Positions 12,830-24,719 of a stretch of 64,000 nucleotides of DNA are shown in pieces. Source of the stretch: Sipunculus nudus (lineage: Eukaryota; Annelida; Sipuncula; Golfingiida; Sipunculidae); assembly GCA_026874595.1 (NCBI GenBank), contig CM049322.1:20835400-20899399 (forward strand), read 5' to 3'. Position 1 is the first letter of the stretch; every line of letters begins with the position of its first letter. The notes under the pieces were generated by a model. That model searched no databases. It was not told the origin of the DNA and saw only the letters and a program-made list of their open reading frames with translations. A program made the translations under genes and the position numbers.

Positions 12830-15290
12830 CTAAAAGAATATTTAATTTAATTTTCAGTATTTATTTCTTTAATTTAATTATCACAAGCTTTTATTCTTTA
12901 TGCTTGTTATTCGTCCTTCCGACCCGTTGGCATGTTAAAGAATCAAAATATATTTGAAGCTGGAGAGTTTCTCCGTAGAAAGAGAACATTTTAATGTTAT
13001 ACCTAATACTATGTTTATGTGAGTCAATACAAACCAATCAATTGGAAACGGTTAGAGTCAAATTGGTTAACTTTTTTTAATATTACTCGTAGTGGTCAAT
13101 CAGTGTCTGATGTACTTTTGCTAAATATTTGCCAGACGTTTTATATAAATATTAATCTTATAAGACAGGTCAGCACTTGAAACGGAATGATGCTTAAATT
13201 TATATAATTTATGTTACATATATAAAGAATGATAATTTATCTTTTTTTTCAACTGAAAACCATGTGTTATTAGTAAGTGCAAACTGAAATGTGCTATAAG
13301 TAAACAAAAAATAAACATAAATACAAGAGTGCAAAAGAAATTAAAAAGAAATATAACAATACAATTCCTGGATATTAGAAATGATATGTAAACAAAAAAT
13401 ATCCAGTTTAGTTCACTTAAATATTAGGCCTATAAGTTACATTAGTAAATCGTACCTTAATTTATTATTATAATCTGCATGATCCATATCCTGACCTATG
13501 TTCGCGGATAGATATAAAGATTTGAGACTTTAGAAGATTTTAATTATTATATAGAAATCCCATTGATGAAATAAATTTCTCCTTCTTTGTAAACATTGTC
13601 GGCTGCCGTTTGATATCAACTAATAATTATATTTATATGTATTCTACAGAGACTGCACATTCGTGTCGTTAAAGAACAAGATCTTTACGTTCACTTGGTA
13701 TTTCAATAAATGTATGTCTGAATAATATTGCAAAGAGGGAAGGAAATATTTCAACCCATACCAGCCCAGTGGGAAAAACGTTTACTCTTCACATATTGCT
13801 TGCTAGCTTAATAGCGGCATCGGAAATTTAACATGTCAGTCTACAGAAAACTGTCAGGTTCGTCCAAATTATTCAGTGATATGATTCATATATAATTTAC
13901 TGATGGCACTATCCTTTGTTCAGCCTTTATATTATAAAATGGAATGAAAAGGAAAGATATAATAATGCTACTGTCCAAATGTCGTTTTACCCGAGTCAAT
14001 GTTATATTTGTTCACAAAATATATTCCATTGTAAGACTATGAAAGTAGAAAAATGTTGTATATATCACACTCCTACGTATGAGTTACACTTTAATGTATG
14101 ACTTTTTTAAATATGAATGATCACATTCAAGTCAAAGCACTGAGCTTGAATGGGGTACAGTTTTCATCTGTTTATAGATCTGTTGTACATGCGGTGACAA
14201 ACATTGACATTCATAGGTGTATCCAAAGTACGTATGGGTAGACCAGCCTGCAGAATTCACCTGACCTTTGGTCAGTTTCAGTAAGATTTGGAATATCATA
14301 TTCACTGTTAATTTAGTATATTCTTTAAAAAATATATTCGTCTTCAAAATTCCAGTATCAATTAGTCTTAGTATGTTCTGGATGCTAATATATGGTTTAC
14401 GAAAATCCTAATTTGTGAGATATCGTCTCTCTGTCTATTCGGAATTTATATTATACATAAAGAGTATATATTTCAACATGATTTATGGGTGGTTTCGTAT
14501 ATAGAAATAGTCACTGAAACATGCAACCTGTATTCAAAATATTTATAGTTGCAATAGTTTTCAGTGGAGACATAGGTGCACCTCCTTTGGATTACTATAT
14601 AAACTGAAGTCACTACTTTATATATTGACATGGCGTAGTCTTGTATTAATAAATAGTGTATCGGCATAACATGTTGTGATCTATATAGGTCAGGCTAAAC
14701 TTTCTGAGAAAAATAGCACTCGTGACCATTTAATTAGAGGAAGGGACGTCCGTTTCATTACTGGAATTAAATTTAAACTGGAGAAATTGCAAATAGGAAG
14801 ACATGTTTTCAGGGTTGCTGTAAATGTTTCTGGGTCTCACTTTAGACTTGTTTTTTTTTAAATCATGGCGGTCAGCATTTTTAAGGAATAGGCTCAAAGT
14901 AAGCATGTACAATTAAAAAAATGATATAGGCCATTACATAAACGTCACTGCAAATCAAACATTGATTTGTGTCATGTTGCTATGCAAACGAATGTAATTA
15001 TTCTCGGTCATATCAACAACTTGCAATTTTGCATTTTTAGGAGGATTTATGTTATTTCCATTATAAATATCTAATGGTTTCTGTATGATTCAAAATGAAT
15101 TTAGAGCGAAGGAAAGGATCATATTTTTAACAATGTTTCCTTTTTAAAATAACTTTTGTCACACACGTCAATATGGTGTCTTTTTACCAATGTGCTCATT
15201 TGACTTGCTCTTGAGAATATCATCTAACCACTTAGTATGGAAAGCCCCTAGAATAAGATGTTCTTTGTCATAGCAGAAGAATTAATCTGC
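12830..15290. other. AT-rich, no gene recognised
   Basis: Small frames are interrupted and of low complexity. A minus-strand frame near 14134-14270 contains YFGYTYECQC, faintly like a WSC-type carbohydrate-binding fragment, but too short to call. No terminal-inverted-repeat element was seen. Confidence 0.35.
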
Positions 15291-15299
15291 CTCCTTCTG

Positions 15300-16458
15300 A
15301 TGGGACAATTAACCCTGGGACAACTACCCCCAGACAACTAGCCCCCAGACAATTACCCCCCGGTACAACTACCCCCCGGACAACTACCCCCCCCCCAGAC
15401 AATTACCCCCAGGTACAACTAACCCCCGGACAACTACCCCCATGGTAAAATACACTTTTAAAGTACACATTGTACAAACTAAAAGTAAAATATTCCGATT
15501 GTAAGTAAAACAAATACATGTGATAATATATTTCAAACCAAGCATAGGTACATACATCATGTGTATTGTAAAAATAGAAAAGAATCCATTACATCAAGTT
15601 TTCAGTAGCTGATAACTAGTACTAGGCGATGTCTCTCAAATAATTGTATTGTATATTGTAAAAAAAATAGTGAATATATGGTAAAAAGTCCACTGTATGA
15701 GATATGCTTTACATTTGCAAGTTTTAAAACAAAAGCGTTGTTAAAATATGGTTAAAAAGTCCATTATATGAACTGTTCATTACATGGGCAAGTTGAAGGC
15801 AATGCCTCGAAGGTAATCTGATGTGTCCCTGTGTCCGTAGTCCCGCACAATGTTCAATATCCGTTTTACTCGGACCGTTTGTGACGATCCTGGTAAACCC
15901 GCCTCTGTGGGGGTGGTCCATGACCACCGGTAGTGATCTACGCTACCTTATATTGCCCAAATCAACTCAAGACTAATTAAGTAAGTTTGGTCACATAACT
16001 ATGACCTCATAATCAACCACCCGCAAGCTTACAATAGAATTCCATTCAAATAGGGAATACCATTCATTCTGATCCATTCTTACCAGTCATAATAAGTAAT
16101 ATCATAATAAGTAATAGCATGATATTATTATCCAAAGTGATTTTTTTTTGTTTGCAATCAAGTTTATTTATTTCTTGGCATTCTGTGCTACTCATTAGCA
16201 TCACAGAATATATTTAAATGTATAACGTGTACTTTTAATGTGTGATTTATACCATGGGGTAATTGTCCAGGGGGTAGTTGTCCGGGGGGGGGGGGTAATT
16301 GTACCGGGGGGTAGTTGGCCGAGGGGTAGTTGTCCAAGGGGGAAATTTTCCTTGGGGGTAATTGTCCGGGGGGTACTTGTCTGGGAGTGATTGTCCAGGG
16401 GGTAATTGTCGGGGGTTATTGTCCGGGGTAATTGTCTTCGGGGTAGTTGTCCTGTTGC
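15300..16458. mobile_element. Fold-back arrangement of ACAAYTACCCCC minisatellites
   Basis: The left arm (15300-15442) is a C-rich minisatellite with unit about (G)GACAACTACCCCC. The right arm (16255-16455) is the same motif inverted, GGGGGTAGTTGTCC. Homology continues inward: CCCCATGGTAAAATACAC at about 15438 faces, in reverse complement, CCCCATGGTATAAATCACAC at about 16255, followed by related AAAGTACAC words. The enclosed core (about 15480-16220) holds no coding sequence. The arrangement is that of a fold-back or long-TIR element. No clear target-site duplication was found. Confidence 0.65.
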
Positions 16459-16459
16459 C

Positions 16460-17930
16460 GATGGGGTATTTGTTTAGACATGACGTGCTTTTGTATATTT
16501 AACCCAAAGGAATCAGATCCGGTCCTGCAGAGCGGTCAGTTCACGTGTGTACAAATCATTCAAACAGAAAGAAAAGTTGCTAACAAGGGTTCCAATATAT
16601 ATGGTGAGTGGCATGTGCAATTTCCACTAAAATATTCGAAGTTATCCTAAATCATTAAAGAATATTGCAGTAGATATCGCCGGAATTTACAGATCGACCT
16701 GTGTGAAGGAACTATAGTTGTAAAGCCCATATACTTTCATTATAGAATACTGCATGCTATTTTGGGAGATAATTTCGGTTTAGTACAATAAAAAATAAAG
16801 TCAGATGGTAGAATTTGTAAAATAGACATCGGGACCCTGTAACGATGATTTGAGAAAGGAACATATTAGGAAGGGACTGTACATTTAAACCTGTATGTTG
16901 GAGCTGATGTTCTGGCTAACCCAAATTATGATAGATTTTCTAAAATTCTTGCAAAATCTTGCCTTACTTGGGAAAAACATCATATCTCACAAAAAAAACT
17001 TTATAAAATAGCAGATCGTTCGCCTATATAATACAGCATTGTTATCAATTTTTATATGTTGAGACAGGAAAATGTTAACGATCCTGCCTGCCAATGTTAA
17101 CCAGTGTATTCAGAGGTAAGGCTTTTAGTGTTCCGCCATACATCTTCGCTACATAATGAGCTACATCACTTTGTTTACATTTTGCGCATATATATTCATA
17201 TATGTTATATGCATATATAGTTTAAATGGCGTGTATGTATAAATCTTGTTGTGATATTAATAAAAGGATAATATTACTATGGTTATCATTCAGTAGACTT
17301 TTTACGTTCCGTTTATTGATCATCACAAGTTGTCTTTCAGAAATTCAATTAGTTCACATGGGGCTTTAATGGAAAAATCGATACCGATATCAGAGTACGG
17401 AATTGGCCGATCGTCACAAGCCATGGGATAAATAGGTATTTTTGTTTATTCAGTGAACTGTGTTCTAACGAGAAAACGACAGGGGCATGGTAGGCAATTC
17501 AGTGTGTTTCAGATTGTTAGGAAAGTCATTGTACTCGCCCAGTCGAAACAGCTGATAAGGCTTAATTCCTCCGGATCCATCAGTTCTTGCCCTCGTTGTA
17601 TCGCATCGCTTAGGACAGGTACTGCCATCTACCTGGAAACTAAATAACTATTTAACGGTTTTCTGACCGATCCGCTGTCTCACACTGGTAAAAACGGAAC
17701 CAACGTGGAGAAAGAGTTAACTATCAGGATGGTAGTGCAAACAAGGTTTTCTGGCAACGTTTGGATTGACCTAGCTCACTTATGATGTCATCCATAATAA
17801 TTCCTCTAATTATGTCCGTACCTGGTCGCAAGTTGACATTTTTTATATTAATTCTTTGCAAGATTGTGTCAGGGCCCGCGACGCTCTTCTGGGTTGCTTA
17901 CTGTATTATAATAATTATATATACTAGTGT
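16460..17930. other. No gene recognised
   Basis: Moderately AT-rich sequence. The frame at 17453-17647 has no recognisable motif or splice support. Probably intergenic. Confidence 0.35.
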
Positions 17931-17936
17931 ACTATT
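17931..17936. repeat. Target-site duplication ACTATT, left
   Basis: ACTATT directly precedes the element terminus TACGGAAGCG and is repeated identically at 22866-22871 after the opposite terminus. Confidence 0.75.
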
Positions 17937-17984
17937 TACGGAAGCGTATTGCTGCCACCTAGTAAAAGAAAAATAAATCATTTA

Positions 17985-18152
17985 TCTCGTACGTACGACA
18001 TAATATCTCGTACGTACGACATACTATCTCGTACGTGCGACATATTATCTCGTACGTACGACATATTATCTCGTACGTACGACATACTATCTCGTACGTA
18101 CGACATATTATCTCGTACGTACGACATATTATCTCGTACGTACGACATATAA
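17985..18152 (+). repeat. 21-bp tandem array, left TIR
   Basis: About eight copies of a 21-bp unit containing CTCGTACGTACGACATA. Each holds the palindrome CGTACG. Because 21 is a multiple of three, the array translates as a heptapeptide repeat (LSRTYDI); this is a by-product of the period, not evidence of a protein. Confidence 0.95.
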
Positions 18153-18164
18153 TCTACATTGTCT

Positions 18165-19075
18165 ACCAGTCATACACAGAACTCTCATTTTTAAATAGGT
18201 GATTAAATTCTGTTGCGTATGGTGTTATAATAGGGAACCTGTCATAATGATGATAAAAGAAATATTGCCTTTGCCAAATTGAAACTATTTTTGGAGATAA
18301 AAGGTTCGGACAAGAGTTACAGTTACCAAACAGCCTGACTGTAAGTGTTAGAGAAAGGATATTTGTGAGGCAGGTTTCTAATATTCTAAACCGATTTGTA
18401 TAGGGACTAGATTTATGATATAACGCACAGTGCAGTGGATCGTTTAAAATATTGAATGCGTATACAGCCATTGATACATTATTAGTGGGTAGCTGAACAG
18501 TAAACAACCCATTTTCATTTTGAAATAAATAATGATAAAAAAAAAATAATTAAAAACTATCACGCATGGACATGCGATCAATTTGTGACAGAAAAATATT
18601 TCGGGTTTAATATCTCCTGTTAACCAGTTTTATACGTTGTCATGGTTTTGTGTGTGAGTAAATACAGTCCAGGTGTATATGTTTACCATTACAAGACCCC
18701 GTGACCAGAGGAAAGATCTTGGTCGGGTCAATTATGAAAAAGAGAACAAACATGAATGTATAAACACCGCGAGAAACTTGAAAACCCTTGATTTGTGAAG
18801 TTGGGCTGTATCTGTGCACCATCAAGTGGCGTGAGCGCTGTGTTTCTTTTTCGTCGTTGATTGCACCCGGGGCAAGCTCTTTTCAACTTGTGTAACGGAT
18901 TTAGAAATCGGTTTTAGAACGAAATATTGACAGATACGGTAAACTTTAAGGAGACTACACTGTATTTCATGTATACTTAATATACCATGTATATGAAATG
19001 TAAATAGTTCCCGTTAGAAGCCACTTTTCGTGGATTTTAAACTCTCTACTACAATCGGCTCTTTCTCTCATATAT
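18165..19075. repeat. Inner inverted arm, left half
   Basis: This segment matches the reverse complement of about 20020-21262. Shared blocks include GTGGATTTTAAACTC against the inverted CACGGATTTTAACCTC, TGTATTTCATGTATACTTAA against the inverted copy near 20130, and CCTTTGCCAAATTGAAA near 18270. The match is imperfect with indels, so the arms are older than, or evolve faster than, the terminal arrays. Confidence 0.75.
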
Positions 19076-19076
19076 A

Positions 19077-19345
19077 CAGTGAAAACTGGTCTAACGGACA
19101 CCTCACCTAGGCGGACGACTGGCTGTAACGGACAAGAGAATTTAGCCCCTTCGAAATTCAGTATATGTTGTGTATAAGCAGAACCTCTACAAGGCGGATA
19201 CCTCGATCGCTACTGCGGACAACGGGCCGCAGAGTGCACCTCAAACGAACATTCTAAGAGTAAATGAACCTGACAAATACGGACACGATAAGCCATCTCC
19301 GGCGGACACTGATCACTCGCCCCGGACAACATCAAAGGCCACAAC
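19077..19345 (+). mobile_element. Half of a pogo/Tigger-like DNA element
   Basis: CAGTGAAAACTGGTCTAACG starts right after a TA, followed by repeated GGACAC/GCGGAC words (GGCGGACGACTGG, AGGCGGATACCTCG, GGCGGACACTG). This is the style of pogo-type termini, and it resembles 27247-27475. No opposite terminus was found, so it is a solo end or truncated element, inserted in the loop of the fold-back transposon. Confidence 0.5.
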
Positions 19346-19358
19346 TTAAGAAAGATTT

Positions 19359-19360
<2 letters not shown>

Positions 19361-19407
<47 letters not shown>
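19361..19407. repeat. (TA)n microsatellite
   Basis: Pure TA tract in the loop of the fold-back element. Confidence 0.95.
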
Positions 19408-19409
<2 letters not shown>

Positions 19410-19954
19410 AAACGATTATGCGTGTACATGTAAAGAATCTAATCCCGTTGGAAATATACAAGAACACAAATATGTAACGAATTTAATCGATTATAAAGGT
19501 AGCGATCAATCATTGGTTAAACAGATTAATTGGCACACTACCAATACATATTGTATATAAATCAGACTATTGCTAAAAATAAGGCTATATACATATATGT
19601 ATGTTTTAATAAAAGTGAGTTTATTTCTAGAGGTATGCATATTTGATGTTACTATCAGATCAAGGACAGTTGTTTCATCACATCTGAAACAGATGAACAT
19701 TGGCATTTGTGCATAGTCCCGTTTCTAAATTCTATTTCCATATTCAATTTGCTATATAAGCATAGGAGTCCCTCGCAAGTGACAATAACATAGCTGTGTC
19801 CCTTGCACATGTGGGATATTTTATCTTGTCAAACAATAACAAGAACTGATAGACATTATACGTATTCCTAATGACATTAATAGTATCCACCAGCTCAGCT
19901 ATTCTAACACAGCGCTGGCAATATCTCCCGAGGCTTTCAGTCTTTTCACACACA

Positions 19955-19971
19955 CACACACAAATACATAC

Positions 19972-20050
<79 letters not shown>
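19955..20050. repeat. Compound (CA)(TA)(GA) microsatellite
   Basis: CACACA, then interrupted TATATA, then GAGAGA, marking the inner boundary of the right inverted arm. The left arm boundary at about 19060 has the matching remnant CTTTCTCTCATATATA. Confidence 0.95.
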
Positions 20051-20055
<5 letters not shown>

Positions 20056-21262
20056 GGATTCTAGTGGAGGTTAAAATCCGTGAAGAGTGAACCTATTTAC
20101 CTTTCACATACCAGGTATATTAAGTATATATGAAATACAGTGTAGTCTCCTTAAATATTACGGTATCTTTCAATATTTTGTTCTAAAACCGTTTGCTAAA
20201 TCCGTTACGCAAGTGGAAAAAGGCTTGCCACGGGTGTGATGAATGATGAAAAACAAACAGCGATCACGCGGCCTGTTGGACGTACAACCCAACTTCACAA
20301 ATCAAGGTTTTCTAGCTTCTCCGGGTGTTTCTTTTTTCATGCTTGTTCTCTTTTTTATAATTTTCGCGTGTGCTCAACTAAGATCTTGCCTCTAGTCAAG
20401 GGGTCTTGTAATGGTAAACAGACACACGAGCACTGTGTTAACTCACAGACAGAACCATGACAACGTATAAAACCAGTGAACAGGAGATATTAAGCTCGTG
20501 TGTCGGCATGGATTTGCTGGACAACTTTCGTTTTCACCCAAAATGAGTTAATAACGTGAAACAATACACATATTATTGCAAATGAATATGAACCTTAAGT
20601 GTCACTTATAGAGGTGTCTGTAATACAAAGATGACAATAAGGAGAGGTTAATGATTCCTATGTTAATTATGAAACGGAGTGCTTGATCCCATAAGTTTAA
20701 CTTCATGGTGTCTACAGTAGTAGGACAAGTTACACGTACATGTACCACATATAAGATTTTATACTTATCCGCAAATCAAACCGATCTGAGGTGTAGGCTT
20801 TACCCCCACTTCAGCCTGACATATGAACAAAAGACTTGTATTATAATTTTGTATTCTTCTTTCACAGATTAATCGCATTTCCATGAGTTATAGTCTTAAA
20901 TATTTTTTTTATTTAATTCAAATAAAAAAATAAATTATATGTACCGCATAAAATGGGTTGTGGACTGTTCCGCTACCCACATATTACATGTATATCAATG
21001 GTTGTATATACATTTAATATTTTTAACGATCCACTACACCGTGCGTTATATCATAAATTTAATTTTTAGATCAATTATGAATATTAGAAAACTGCACAAT
21101 ACTCAAACACTAAAAATTAGGCTATTTGGTAGCTGTCCTCTTGTTTTCAATTTGGCAAAGGCAATATTTTTTTATTAATACTATGACAGGCTCATCATTT
21201 TAACATCATACGCTGCCAACAGAATTTAATCATCTATTTAAAAATGAAAGTTCTGTATATGA
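20020..21262. repeat. Inner inverted arm, right half
   Basis: Reverse-complement partner of 18165-19075. Prominent blocks: TCTTGTAATGGTAAACAGAC at about 20404 pairs with the inverted GTTTACCATTACAAGACC near 18680, and AATTTGGCAAAGGCAATATT at about 21150 pairs with the inverted copy near 18265. Not coding. Confidence 0.75.
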
Positions 21263-22538
21263 CCTGCAGACAACGACTTGATATATTTCGCTTCCTTGAA
21301 ATATTTCAGAAACCCAGACACAGAAAAATGATATAATCGAATAGCATTTAAATATATAGTATACTAGCGGATAGACCCGGTATACCGGGCTTATTACCGG
21401 GGTTGGGGATATTTATTAACTGAGATGTGAAATGTTGGCTCATTTTTTTTATTCTAAAAGTTAACAGAAAATATAGGTTTTCAGTGGGGAACTGTTTCCA
21501 TAAGATATGTATAAACATTTTGGCACGACTGCAGAATAACTCACGCACCTCTCTGAGGAACAACACTTCTGTGAACAGAAAACGTTTCTATGTACAGCTG
21601 CTTGTATCTTAATTTTGCCACTTACTTTTAAATTACATGAATCCTTAACATCATACCGTCCGTCCGTATAAACTCATAATCTGGTGGAGACAGTGCGTGA
21701 GTGATCCTGCAGTCGCTCCAATATTTTTTACATTCATTCTGTGGTTCTGTCCTCGTGGCAAGAAATTTATACCCCGGTATGTTTACCTTGATGACCCGGC
21801 CAGTGATGGTGTTGACATTGCGAACCGGAATGAGACGCGGGGGCATTCAGGTTTTCGATGATATTTGACTGGATTCTATCGGTGGACGTATAAAGATTAG
21901 GTTGATGTGAGGAACACATGAAAGATTTATTAAATGTACGTTGCAAGGAAACTGTTCCTGAAGAAATAAACAGAAATGTGCATACCTCGTAAGTAGCAGG
22001 AGCGGACCTAACGGAATTCCATATGCAGAGGGTCCGTATTCATTTTCAACCGCCGCAATGTTTTTTTTTCATCGTATCAGACAAATTTTGAGGCCTGAAA
22101 CCCCAGACACCACTCCACCCAACATGAGAAACATGTGTTTTTCTCTTTTACTGACCACGCACGTGGGTCAAATCCCTCATTGAAAGCAAGCGTTATTCAT
22201 ATGAACAATAGTCCTTAGTGTAAGAGGTTAAGTGACCACGATGCACGCTTTCCGGTGATTGCCGAAGACAGTTCGGCTGTGCTCGGTAAAAAAACGGAAA
22301 AATCACTCAAAATTATATGTATATTAAAAATTATTAATTTTCATATCGCCTATGTCACTGCGGGGATAATAACCTTTAAAATGATGTATGGCACAATATT
22401 GTACACAGCGCGGTTTTAGAGAACATTGCGCACAAACGTGAACTGAATTCATAGATATAAATAAATAAAGAAATATATATACGTTCGTTTCAACGGTGTT
22501 CAAACTGTTTGCAAGGAGGTGGAGAACATACATTATTT

Positions 22539-22540
<2 letters not shown>
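21263..22540. other. Asymmetric insert in right side of fold-back element
   Basis: No left-side counterpart. It contains a degenerate GGAGCGGACCTAACGGAATT terminus with GAGGGTCCG words (about 22000-22120), as in the CAGGGGCGGATCC MITE family. The 21350-21850 part, with a CCGGTATACCGGGC palindrome, is unassigned. Short minus-strand frames there show no motif. Confidence 0.4.

Positions 22541-22591
<51 letters not shown>
22541..22591. repeat. (TA)n microsatellite
   Basis: Pure TA tract next to the right terminal array. Confidence 0.95.
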
Positions 22592-22593
<2 letters not shown>

Positions 22594-22654
22594 CTTATAC
22601 ATATATCAGTTGGTCTGTTTTGTAGTCTGTGAAACAGATCCGTAAGATTTATTA

Positions 22655-22820
22655 TGTCAAACGTACGAGATAGTATGTCGTACGTACGAGATAATATGTC
22701 GTACGTACGAGATAATATGTCGTACGTACGAGATAGTATGTCGGACGTACGAGATAATATGTCGTACGTACGAGATAGTATGTCGTACGTACGAGATACT
22801 ATGTCGTACGTACGAGATAA
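22655..22820 (-). repeat. 21-bp tandem array, right TIR
   Basis: About eight copies of ATGTCGTACGTACGAGATA-type units, the inverted partner of 17985-18152. One unit has a GTCGGACGTACG variant not seen on the left, so the two arrays are not perfectly homogenised. Confidence 0.95.
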
Positions 22821-22865
22821 ATAATTTATTTTTCTTTTACTAGGTGGCAGCAATACGCTTCCGTA

Positions 22866-22871
22866 ACTATT
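22866..22871. repeat. Target-site duplication ACTATT, right
   Basis: Identical to 17931-17936, immediately outside the right terminus (CGCTTCCGTA). Confidence 0.75.
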
Positions 22872-23390
22872 GAGTTGATTAACGCAAATCTGTCATAACC
22901 TACTTTCCATATCATTTGATCGTGTCTGTCCGGTATTTTGCCACCTGTCACCTGACGCACAGCCAGGCCCCAGTTATGGTATCATGTCGTATTGCGAGTG
23001 ACCAAAGATATGTGTTAAATCTATGACTGCGAGTAAAAATAAGATTCCGTTGTATCCATTATTTCATTCAGTTCTTGTATAATATTTAAAAATATGTTTG
23101 ATTAAATTAATTAATCCATAAACAGCTTAGTCCTGTCTGCAAAATTCGAGAATTTAAATTTGAGGACGGGAGAAGTGACCACACCATACACTGCCGTCTT
23201 TTTATGCGAAATGGTATAATCACTTTGACATTGAAAAGATACAACTCGTTTTTATGAAAATCTCGGTCTCCTTTCACAAATTTCGCAGTGGTACATAGTC
23301 AGAATTGTCCATTTTTCTTAGGGAAAATGTCATACATTCTGTAATAGCAACAATACTTATGTTTCAGATTGTAGTGAATTTTTAAAATAA

Positions 23391-23937
23391 AGTGCAAGAG
23401 AGACAGGGGTTTACACTAAGATGCCAAAGAGCGCCCCTGCCCCATCAGTGGTCAGATGCGACATGAATGATGCTACTCATTGGACTGTATTGATAAGAAG
23501 ATTCAAGGGCTCTGTAGATTTCAACCGCACATGGAATGATTACAAGAATGGCTTCAGCAATGCTAAGTCCGAGTGCTGGGCTGGCAATGACAACATGCGT
23601 TATCTGACTACTGAAAACGCGTACAAGGCTCGATTTGAGGTACGGGAGCACTGGCGTAACAACATACTCCGAATGTAGCGAGTTTCGGGTCGGGTACGAA
23701 GTTACTGACTATCAAATCATAACCGGTGGAGAATCTGGCACAGCTATACGGGGTTGCATGGCGTATCACAATGGTACGAAGTTCTTCAAAAAGTATAGAG
23801 ACAATGACGACTCTTATGTGCACTGTACTAGACATCATAATGGAGGATGGTGGTTCAAGTCCTACCACGCTGTTTATTACACTGGAGTGTACGGTTACAG
23901 GCGTTCGTCATCGTGTAACACTTTGCTCGGTCATTGA
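23391..23937 (+). pseudogene. Fibrinogen-related domain (FReD), frameshifted
   Basis: Two overlapping frames together encode most of a fibrinogen C-terminal globular domain, the sugar-binding module of ficolins and invertebrate FREPs. Frame 1 (23391-23678) has GVYT, CDM, GSVDFNRTW, DYKNGF and WAGND. Frame 2 (to 23937) has SECSEFRVGYE, GTAI, HNGTKF, the Ca-site-like RDNDD and NGGWWF. The shift falls at about 23645-23662 (before TACTCCGAATG), inside continuous homology, so a one-base indel rather than an intron is the simplest reading. Other damage: a Tyr sits where WWF-x-S-C-H normally has the disulfide Cys (KSYH), and the domain stops about 30-40 residues early. Upstream exons and a signal peptide were not found. 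A sequencing error could explain the shift but not the other two defects. Confidence 0.8.
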
Positions 23938-24719
23938 CCACTCTCCGAGATGAATATAAGCGTAACTTGAATCTAAGTGTTGGCCTTACAGTGATGATAG
24001 CGCTTGTCTGAGTGTAAATATTCTCACTTTTGATGTTACATTTGTACCGCGCTAGCTTATATTGTTGATCGGCTTAAATGATAATGGACGATTCGAGAAT
24101 AATTGTGTCCGTTTCGAGGGGGGGGGGCATAGGCAGGGCATATGAGATAAAAGAACAAATTTTAGCGGAATTTAACATTTTATTAAAGCAAAAAAATTTA
24201 AACACCAGTCTCCATTAAATATGACCAGTAAATACACAAATTATATTGGCGAGAAAGGTAATCTGGCGGCAAACATGGAAACTACTTTGGTGCCGGTATC
24301 AAGACCGGTGTTTATTTTTCTAAGACATTGTCTTGACCCGTCCAAAGAATAAGGCAGGGGACATTTTAAGGTTGGCAGTCCGATCAAGGATATATGCCTA
24401 TTGTTTAATTCTACCGATGATGTTTTGGAGGCTTGTGGAAACAACATGTACTGACAAAGTGTATCTATTAAACCTGTTATGTTTCATTTTCATATGAGTC
24501 GTGTTATTTTTTATTTTATTTTTACGATCGGATAAACTCTGAAGGGATGTATATTTCAATATGGTTATATCCGTTTCTCTCTATAATGAAGCATGCCCCG
24601 AAGCTGTCCCCTGAATGTTATTGCCGAGGCCTATTTTTATGACCGCGACCGGCTTTTAAGCTCGGAGTCCCACCTTTTCTTGGTCCCAACTTTTCAACAC
24701 AGTGCCTTCTGCTAGGAGG

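Larger units (their letters stand above)
17937..22865. mobile_element. 4.9-kb fold-back transposon with tandem-repeat TIRs
   Basis: The left terminus TACGGAAGCGTATTGCTGCC is mirrored exactly at 22846-22865, with the terminal match continuing through the AAAAGAAAAATAAAT word into eight or so inverted 21-bp units (17985-18152 and 22655-22820). ACTATT flanks both ends. Inside the terminal arrays, diverged inner arms also pair: 18165-19075 with the reverse complement of about 20020-21262. The right side carries about 1.4 kb of extra sequence between inner arm and terminal array. No transposase frame was found; the 114-codon minus-strand frame at 18163-18507 is not conserved in the other arm. The structure resembles the fold-back/Galileo class described in flies, but the family is not identified. 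Confidence 0.85.

Noticed and set aside
14132-14347. Minus-strand frame with GWSTHTYFGYTYECQC
   Set aside because: Faint resemblance to a WSC fragment only, with one cysteine pair, no splice support and AT-rich surroundings.
17949-18152. Open frame with eight LSRTYDI heptads (and its partner at 22533-22853)
   Set aside because: A 21-bp period keeps any frame open. The same array is inverted in the other terminus, and there is no start context or other coding signal.
18163-18507. 114-codon minus-strand frame within the fold-back element
   Set aside because: The homologous inverted arm (20939-21260) does not preserve the frame, so it is not a conserved transposon protein.
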